Positions 5,812 through 9,712 of a DNA stretch of 9,712 nucleotides are shown in pieces. The translations under genes and the position numbers were made by a program. The notes under the pieces are model-generated. The model had not been told where the DNA came from, did not search any database, and saw only the letters and a program-made list of their open reading frames with translations. The stretch lies in NCBI GenBank assembly GCA_002342025.1, contig DDPD01000060.1:1-9712 (forward strand), read 5' to 3'. Source of the stretch: Moraxellaceae bacterium UBA2477. GTDB taxonomy: Bacteria; Pseudomonadota; Gammaproteobacteria; Pseudomonadales; Moraxellaceae. How positions within the stretch are numbered: the first letter of the stretch is position 1; each line of letters opens with the position of its first letter.

Positions 5812-7053
5812 TTATTGCATGATGGGCAGGGTCACGGTGAAGGTGCTGCCGTGGCCGAGTTGGCTGGATACCGAGACTTTTCCGCCATGGGCCTCACAGG
5901 CAAGTTTGCAGAAGGCGAGGCCAAGGCCCGAGGACCTTTTAGTATCTTTTTGCGTTGAGCCAGACCAAAAGCGCTCAAAAATCATTGTTTGGTCTTCTTT
6001 GGAGATGCCACAACCGTTATCAGAAATGGCAATTTCTAAAAGCTGATCTTGAGTTTTGACAGTGCATCGAATATCAATTTTCCCCTCTCGCGGGGTGTGT
6101 TGTATCGCATTAGAGATCAGGTTGATCAGCACGCGATACAACTTATCTTGATCAACTGAGATCTTGTTCAAGCCCGCTGCAGGTGCGCAGCTCAGGGTTA
6201 TTTTTTGACGACTCGCGAGGGGTTTTAGTTCGGCGTAGGTGTCGAGCAAGAGCTGATTGAAATCAACCGAACTACGCTTTATTTCGAGAGTAGATGCATG
6301 CGCTTTGCTGACATCCAAAATGTCATTGATCATTCGCATCAAATGTTGGCCGCCACGGAGTGTGGCGTCGAAAACACTTTGTTGCAAAGGCGTGAGTGGT
6401 GTTTCAAGGCTCATGAGCTCGACGCCGGCGATAAGCGAGGTGAGCGGGTTGCGCAAGTCATGCACGAGCATGTGAACCATACTGTCGCGCTCCGCCTCAA
6501 GCGTCTTGAGCTTTTTGTATTTATCACGATAGCTACGGGCTAGCAGGCGAAGTTCAATTTCGGTCATGACAATCGCAGCCAAGTCATTGACCATTGCAAT
6601 ATCTCGATCACTCCAGTGCCTAGGCTTTGAGTCGATTGCGCAAAAAGCGCCTAAGATGTTGCCATCTAGGGTTGTGAGTGGAATGCCTAAATAGGCAACT
6701 ACGCCAAGCTCATGAGTGGCGAGATTATGTTTGAAAATGTTGTCTATACGCGCATCACTCACAACCAGTGGAGCTTTTATGGATACAACATACTGACAAA
6801 ATGAGTGAGAGAGAGGTGTTTGGCTGCGTGTTTTCCAAGGTTCACTTAAGCCAACTTGGCTTTTAAAAAACTGCCTATCTTTATCAACTAAGGAAATTAG
6901 CGACACGGGGGTTTGCAGAATGTCGCTGACTAGGCGCGTAAGGCGATCAAAACATTCCTCGGGTGCGCTATCGAGTAATGCACTGGCATTGAGTGCTGCG
7001 AGTCGCAGTGGGTCATTAATGCTCTCTAAATGTTTTTTGGGAACTGAGTTCAT
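5812..7053 (-). CDS. Cytoplasmic GAF-domain sensor histidine kinase, orphan
   Basis: A complete sensor kinase of 413 residues from the ATG at 7053; an in-frame TTG at 7077 would add 8. Numbering here is from the TTG. A GAF domain spans about 40-178 (FDRLTRLVSDIL to EIELRLLA), and a short coiled linker (182-200) follows. The HisKA helix pair has the phospho-acceptor His206 in VHDLRNPL. The HATPase domain has the N box (LINLISNAIQHTP), G1 (DNGCGI), F box (FERFW) and G2 (GLGLAF), so all catalytic motifs are intact. There is no signal peptide or membrane segment, so it should sense a cytoplasmic cue; the ligand is not predictable. No response regulator is in the window. Stretches counted by hand are AT-rich (6841-6900 is 32% GC against 67% for 8401-8460 in pabB), which suggests later acquisition. 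It may be co-transcribed with cysH downstream. Confidence 0.92.
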   Translation of the reverse strand: MNSVPKKHLESINDPLRLAALNASALLDSAPEECFDRLTRLVSDILQTPVSLISLVDKDRQFFKSQVGLSEPWKTRSQTPLSHSFCQYVVSIKAPLVVSDARIDNIFKHNLATHELGVVAYLGIPLTTLDGNILGAFCAIDSKPRHWSDRDIAMVNDLAAIVMTEIELRLLARSYRDKYKKLKTLEAERDSMVHMLVHDLRNPLTSLIAGVELMSLETPLTPLQQSVFDATLRGGQHLMRMINDILDVSKAHASTLEIKRSSVDFNQLLLDTYAELKPLASRQKITLSCAPAAGLNKISVDQDKLYRVLINLISNAIQHTPREGKIDIRCTVKTQDQLLEIAISDNGCGISKEDQTMIFERFWSGSTQKDTKRSSGLGLAFCKLACEAHGGKVSVSSQLGHGSTFTVTLPIMQ

Positions 7054-7235
7054 TGAGACAACATCCACTGAGCGCAAATCTCTGATTAAGCTATCACATC
7101 CTTTGTTACGTTATGGGGGAAACGCGTTGTAAGTGCGCGTTGAGTTGTTTCTTAAGTTTGCAAGCGAAGTCACGACTCGCTAACCTTGCCAGCCTTAGAA
7201 ATCGTTCTACTTATTGGCAAAAATAGAGGTTTGGC

Positions 7236-7850
7236 ATGGAATTGGTTTGTCTCGATTTGGAAGGTGTTCTGGTCCCGGAAATCTGGATCAATTTCGCCAA
7301 ACGCACCGGTATCAAAGAGCTCGAAGCGACTACCCGCGACATTCCAGACTATGACGTGTTGATGCAGCAGCGCCTGCGTATCCTGCGTGAACACAAGCTG
7401 GGCCTGCCCGATATTCAGGCAGTGATTGCCGAGATGGGCCCTCTGCCGGGTGCTCGCGAGTTTTTGGCCTGGGTGCGTGACCATTTCCAGCTCATTATCT
7501 TGTCCGATACGTTCTACGAATTTGCCAAGCCGCTGATGGAGCAACTCGATTTGCCGACGTTGTTCTGCCACAAGCTCGAAGTTGCTGACGACGGCACCAT
7601 CACCGATTACAAACTGCGTCAGCCAGACCAGAAGACGATGGCTATTAAGGCTTTCCACTCGCTGAACTATCGTTGCATCGCCGCCGGTGACTCCTATAAC
7701 GACACGGGCATGCTCAGCGAGTCAGAGCAGGGCATTTTGTTTGATGCGCCAGAGAATGTGATTCGTGAGTTCCCGCAGTTCCCGGTTACGCACAACTACG
7801 AAGAATTGAAGGCCGAGATTCGCAAGGCCTCGCTGCGCAAGATTCCCTAA
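7236..7850 (+). CDS. thrH: ThrH, HAD-family phosphoserine phosphatase / homoserine phosphotransferase
   Basis: ThrH dephosphorylates phosphoserine and can pass the phosphate to homoserine, linking serine and threonine synthesis. This role was described for the Pseudomonas aeruginosa protein. The 204 residues (Pseudomonas: 205) match that protein throughout. HAD motif I is DLEG (nucleophile Asp7, with Glu9 where most HADs have Asp, as is normal for ThrH). Motif II is Ser90 in ILSDTFYEF. The motif III lysine is probably Lys133, and motif IV is GDSYNDTGML (Asp152, Asp156). Blocks such as VPEIWINFA, TTRDIPDYDVLM and NVIREFPQFP are ThrH-specific and distinguish it from SerB. AGAGG (7225-7229) sits 6 bases before the ATG. 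It diverges from the kinase gene and ends at a strong terminator shared with pabB. Confidence 0.95.
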   Translation: MELVCLDLEGVLVPEIWINFAKRTGIKELEATTRDIPDYDVLMQQRLRILREHKLGLPDIQAVIAEMGPLPGAREFLAWVRDHFQLIILSDTFYEFAKPLMEQLDLPTLFCHKLEVADDGTITDYKLRQPDQKTMAIKAFHSLNYRCIAAGDSYNDTGMLSESEQGILFDAPENVIREFPQFPVTHNYEELKAEIRKASLRKIP

Positions 7851-7867
7851 GCGTTATCGCCTAAACG

Positions 7868-7894
7868 AAAAAAGCGCCTCAGGGCGCTTTTTTT
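7868..7894. terminator. Bidirectional intrinsic terminator between thrH and pabB
   Basis: AGCGCC (7873-7878) and GGCGCT (7883-7888) form a perfect stem with the tetraloop TCAG, flanked by A6 (7868-7873) on one side and T7 (7888-7894) on the other. Read on either strand this is a GC stem plus U-tract. It lies between the convergent stops of thrH (7850) and pabB (7913) and should serve both. Confidence 0.93.
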
Positions 7895-7912
7895 ATGCGG
7901 GCAGCGAGAGGT

Positions 7913-9256
7913 TCAGCGCTGCTCTAAGGCGCGCATGATGCCACCCATCTTGTTGCCACATTCTTCCCATTCGCTTTGCCACTGTGAGTCCAGCGTGATG
8001 CCGCCGCCGGCCCAAGTGCGCAGCGTGCCGTCTTTCAATACCAGTGTGCGGATGGTGATGTTGCTGTCGAAATGGCCGCTGGCATCCCAGTAGAACAAGC
8101 TGCCGCAGTAAAGACCGCGCGGTGTTGGCTCTAAGTCTTCGATAATTTCCATGACACGTTTTTTCGGCGCGCCAGTAATGGAGCCACCGGGGAAGGCATC
8201 GCGCAAGACACTGGCGATATTGGCATCGGCGGCCAGCGTGGCCTCAATGGTAGTGACCAAATGATGCACCTGACCAAAGCTTTCCAGTGCGCAGAGCTGC
8301 GGTACTTGCACGCTACCGATCACTGCGTGCTTGCTCAGGTCGTTGCGCAGCAGGTCGGTGATCATGATGTTTTCGGCCATGTCTTTGGCGCTGGCGAGCA
8401 GCGCACTGGCTTCTGCGGCATCGGCAGTGGCATCGGTTTGACGGCGGCGCGTGCCTTTGATCGGGCGTGTGGTAATGCGTTGTTGGTGGATGCCCAGAAA
8501 CTGTTCCGGGGAAAGGCAGAGTATTTCGCCCCAAGGCAAACGCCAATAAGCCGCATACGGGGCGAGGGCGAGCGGGCGCAGCGTTGGGTAGGCATCCCAG
8601 AGCTCGCCTTCACAGCGGGCTTCATAGGCTTGCGTGTAATTGACCTGATAGCAGTCGCCCGCGCGAATGAAGTCGTGAATGCGGGCAATGTCGGCGGCGT
8701 AGCGAGGTTGCGAGGTCAGAGCCTGGAATGGCGCAGTGAGCTGCAAAGGCTGGCAGGGAGCGGCGGTGGCCGATTGTAGGCGCGCCAACCAATCGGGCCA
8801 GGTTTGCGCGTTCAGGCTCCAAGCATAGCAGCGGCGTTGCTCATGATCCCAAATGCAGCCTTGGTCGTAATAGGCGAGGATGGCCAGCGGCCAGTCATCA
8901 TGTCGCGGGGTGGGTAGGCCGCGCTCGCTGGCGCTGGCGTAGCCTAGGCAGCCCATGACACCTTGCACAAAGGGCCAGTCTTGCGCTGCTTCGAGGCGAG
9001 CCTGTTCGGGGCCACCCCAGTCTTGCAGCCCTTGCATAACCGCAAAGGCATCGGCATCGCTGGCGAGGTGGGTGGCGGGCCAATCGGTGTGTTGCCAGCC
9101 GGCTGGGGTTTGCCACGAGTAGGCGCGGGGTGCGGCCACTAAGATGTCCCAACGACCGGCCGCCTGGCTGTCTAGCAGCAACGGCCAAGGCAGGTCGCGA
9201 ACGGCCGCGAGAGCCGCTTCGGGTGAGTCAGTCCAAGCCAACTCATGGAGGCGCAT
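7913..9256 (-). CDS. pabB: PabB, aminodeoxychorismate synthase component I
   Basis: With the glutaminase PabA (not in the window) it converts chorismate to 4-amino-4-deoxychorismate for p-aminobenzoate and folate synthesis. The 447 residues contain the full chorismate-binding domain in the C-terminal half. RAGDCYQVNYTQ lies near 199-210. PIKGT at 265-269 carries the lysine nucleophile Lys267 that separates PabB from anthranilate synthase TrpE, which has alanine there. Metal and substrate motifs follow: AENIMITDLLRNDL, FPGGSITGAPKKR and WAGGGI. The first 170 residues are the variable N-terminal part, with DWPFVQGVMGCLGYASA recognisable. GGAAG lies 6 bases before the ATG. The A of the ATG is the last base of the upstream gene's TGA, so translation is probably coupled. 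It ends 19 bp from the shared terminator. Confidence 0.96.
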   Translation of the reverse strand: MRLHELAWTDSPEAALAAVRDLPWPLLLDSQAAGRWDILVAAPRAYSWQTPAGWQHTDWPATHLASDADAFAVMQGLQDWGGPEQARLEAAQDWPFVQGVMGCLGYASASERGLPTPRHDDWPLAILAYYDQGCIWDHEQRRCYAWSLNAQTWPDWLARLQSATAAPCQPLQLTAPFQALTSQPRYAADIARIHDFIRAGDCYQVNYTQAYEARCEGELWDAYPTLRPLALAPYAAYWRLPWGEILCLSPEQFLGIHQQRITTRPIKGTRRRQTDATADAAEASALLASAKDMAENIMITDLLRNDLSKHAVIGSVQVPQLCALESFGQVHHLVTTIEATLAADANIASVLRDAFPGGSITGAPKKRVMEIIEDLEPTPRGLYCGSLFYWDASGHFDSNITIRTLVLKDGTLRTWAGGGITLDSQWQSEWEECGNKMGGIMRALEQR

Positions 9257-9712
9257 CAGCGGCTTCCAGTGCCCACGGCGTCGCCTGCAGATGGCAAGCC
9301 TTCAACGGGAAGCCAGTAACCCGCACTGATGTCTTCCGCAAGCCAGTTCAGGACCGCTTCAGGCAGCTGTGCCAGATACGCGGCGAGCTGGCGGCGGCCG
9401 GTCAGCAGTTGCGGCAAATACGGCTTAACGGCATCTGGCACCGTGACTACCGCCCCGTTACGCCAGAAGGTTTGGGTCTGAGGCTCCCAGAGCCAGCGAG
9501 AGGCCGGATCGCGCAGCAAATCAATGCCGTCGCTGAGCGCAGCACGAAGGTCAGCCAATGTGCAGGGCTCGCCTTCTGGCTCGTAGTCGTCGTATTTCGC
9601 TTCGCTGAGGAAGGGGGCGAGTGCCGTTGGGAACAGCAGCGGTTGTTGTAGCCAGCTTTGCAGGGTCGTGGCGAGCGTGGCGACATCACTCAGGCCTAAT
9701 TCGCTGGGGTGC
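9256..9712 (-). CDS. C-terminal part of a RoxA/YcfD-like ribosomal protein uL16 arginine hydroxylase (start beyond right edge)
   Basis: The frame is open from the window edge to a TGA at 9258-9256 (151 residues visible). The end resembles the C-terminal winged-helix part of E. coli RoxA (YcfD), a JmjC/cupin oxygenase that hydroxylates an arginine of ribosomal protein uL16. The pattern compared is FLSEAKYDDYEPEG, then an acidic helix LADLRAALSDGIDLLRD, then tryptophan-rich strands (SRWLWEPQTQTFWRNG), and finally ISAGYWLPVEGL. E. coli has WFGEFISQ, a short hydrophobic helix, strands, and NSGYWFFEG at the same places. The catalytic cupin domain, with its His-x-Asp iron site, lies outside the window, so the assignment rests on similarity recalled from memory. 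The short frame at 9256-9558 starting with TTG is only the tail of this gene. It overlaps the pabB start by one base. Confidence 0.55.
   Translation of the reverse strand, partial: HPSELGLSDVATLATTLQSWLQQPLLFPTALAPFLSEAKYDDYEPEGEPCTLADLRAALSDGIDLLRDPASRWLWEPQTQTFWRNGAVVTVPDAVKPYLPQLLTGRRQLAAYLAQLPEAVLNWLAEDISAGYWLPVEGLPSAGDAVGTGSR

Noticed and set aside
7162..7192. AGCGA/TCGCT and GCAAG/CTTGC inverted repeats in the kinase-thrH gap
   Set aside because: Short arms with mismatches and no T-tract or recognised operator form; too weak to call.
8261..8779. Open frame of 172 codons on the plus strand inside pabB
   Set aside because: It is antisense to conserved pabB motifs and has no ribosome binding site or family resemblance.
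9130..9651. Open frame of 173 codons on the plus strand spanning the pabB start
   Set aside because: It overlaps both pabB and the RoxA-like gene in antisense; the composition is that of a chance GC-rich frame.

Overview
The window looks like chromosomal DNA of a gammaproteobacterium, probably from the Pseudomonas/Cellvibrio side of the class. Four things point there: the genes resemble Pseudomonas-type proteins (ThrH, an iron-sulfur CysH, CysB, AroF-type DAHP synthase); the GC content is moderately high in most genes; the umuD operator is LexA-like, of the TACTG-N10-CAGTA form; and the order DAHP synthase - cysB - cysH - thrH - pabB is, as I recall it, the order in Pseudomonas. That last comparison is from memory and was not checked here.

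Layout from left to right. Positions 1-1455, minus strand: the SOS mutagenesis operon umuDC. umuD is complete and umuC runs off the left edge. A LexA-type operator, a -10 element and the umuD start codon are stacked on each other, so the umuD message is probably leaderless or nearly so. Positions 1514-3441, minus strand: a class I (AroF-type) DAHP synthase, preceded by a TSUP-family membrane permease that starts divergently from cysB. Positions 3560-4823, plus strand: cysB, then a 52-residue lipoprotein with a CPPG-x-AK-x-G-x-C tail, closed by an intrinsic terminator. Positions 4988-7053, minus strand: a GAF-domain histidine kinase followed 50 bp later by cysH, whose paired cysteines mark it as a 4Fe-4S APS reductase. 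Positions 7236-7850, plus strand: thrH. A strong bidirectional terminator separates it from the convergent gene pair of positions 7913-9712, minus strand: a C-terminal fragment resembling the ribosomal oxygenase RoxA (YcfD), then pabB. The stop of the first and the start of the second overlap by one base.

The genes fall into three functional themes. Sulfur assimilation: CysB senses sulfur status, CysH reduces APS to sulfite, and the TSUP carrier beside cysB is a plausible sulfur-oxyanion transporter. Chorismate-derived metabolism: DAHP synthase feeds the shikimate pathway and PabB draws chorismate into folate. ThrH adds phosphoserine or homoserine phosphate chemistry. Stress response: umuDC is inducible translesion synthesis. 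The histidine kinase has no response regulator in view. It is visibly AT-richer in the stretches counted and looks inserted between cysH and thrH.

I do not see a novel multi-gene defence or mobile system. There is no insertion sequence, tRNA, rRNA or CRISPR array. The best leads are the umuD operator architecture, the orphan kinase ahead of cysH, the cysB-linked permease and the short lipoprotein.
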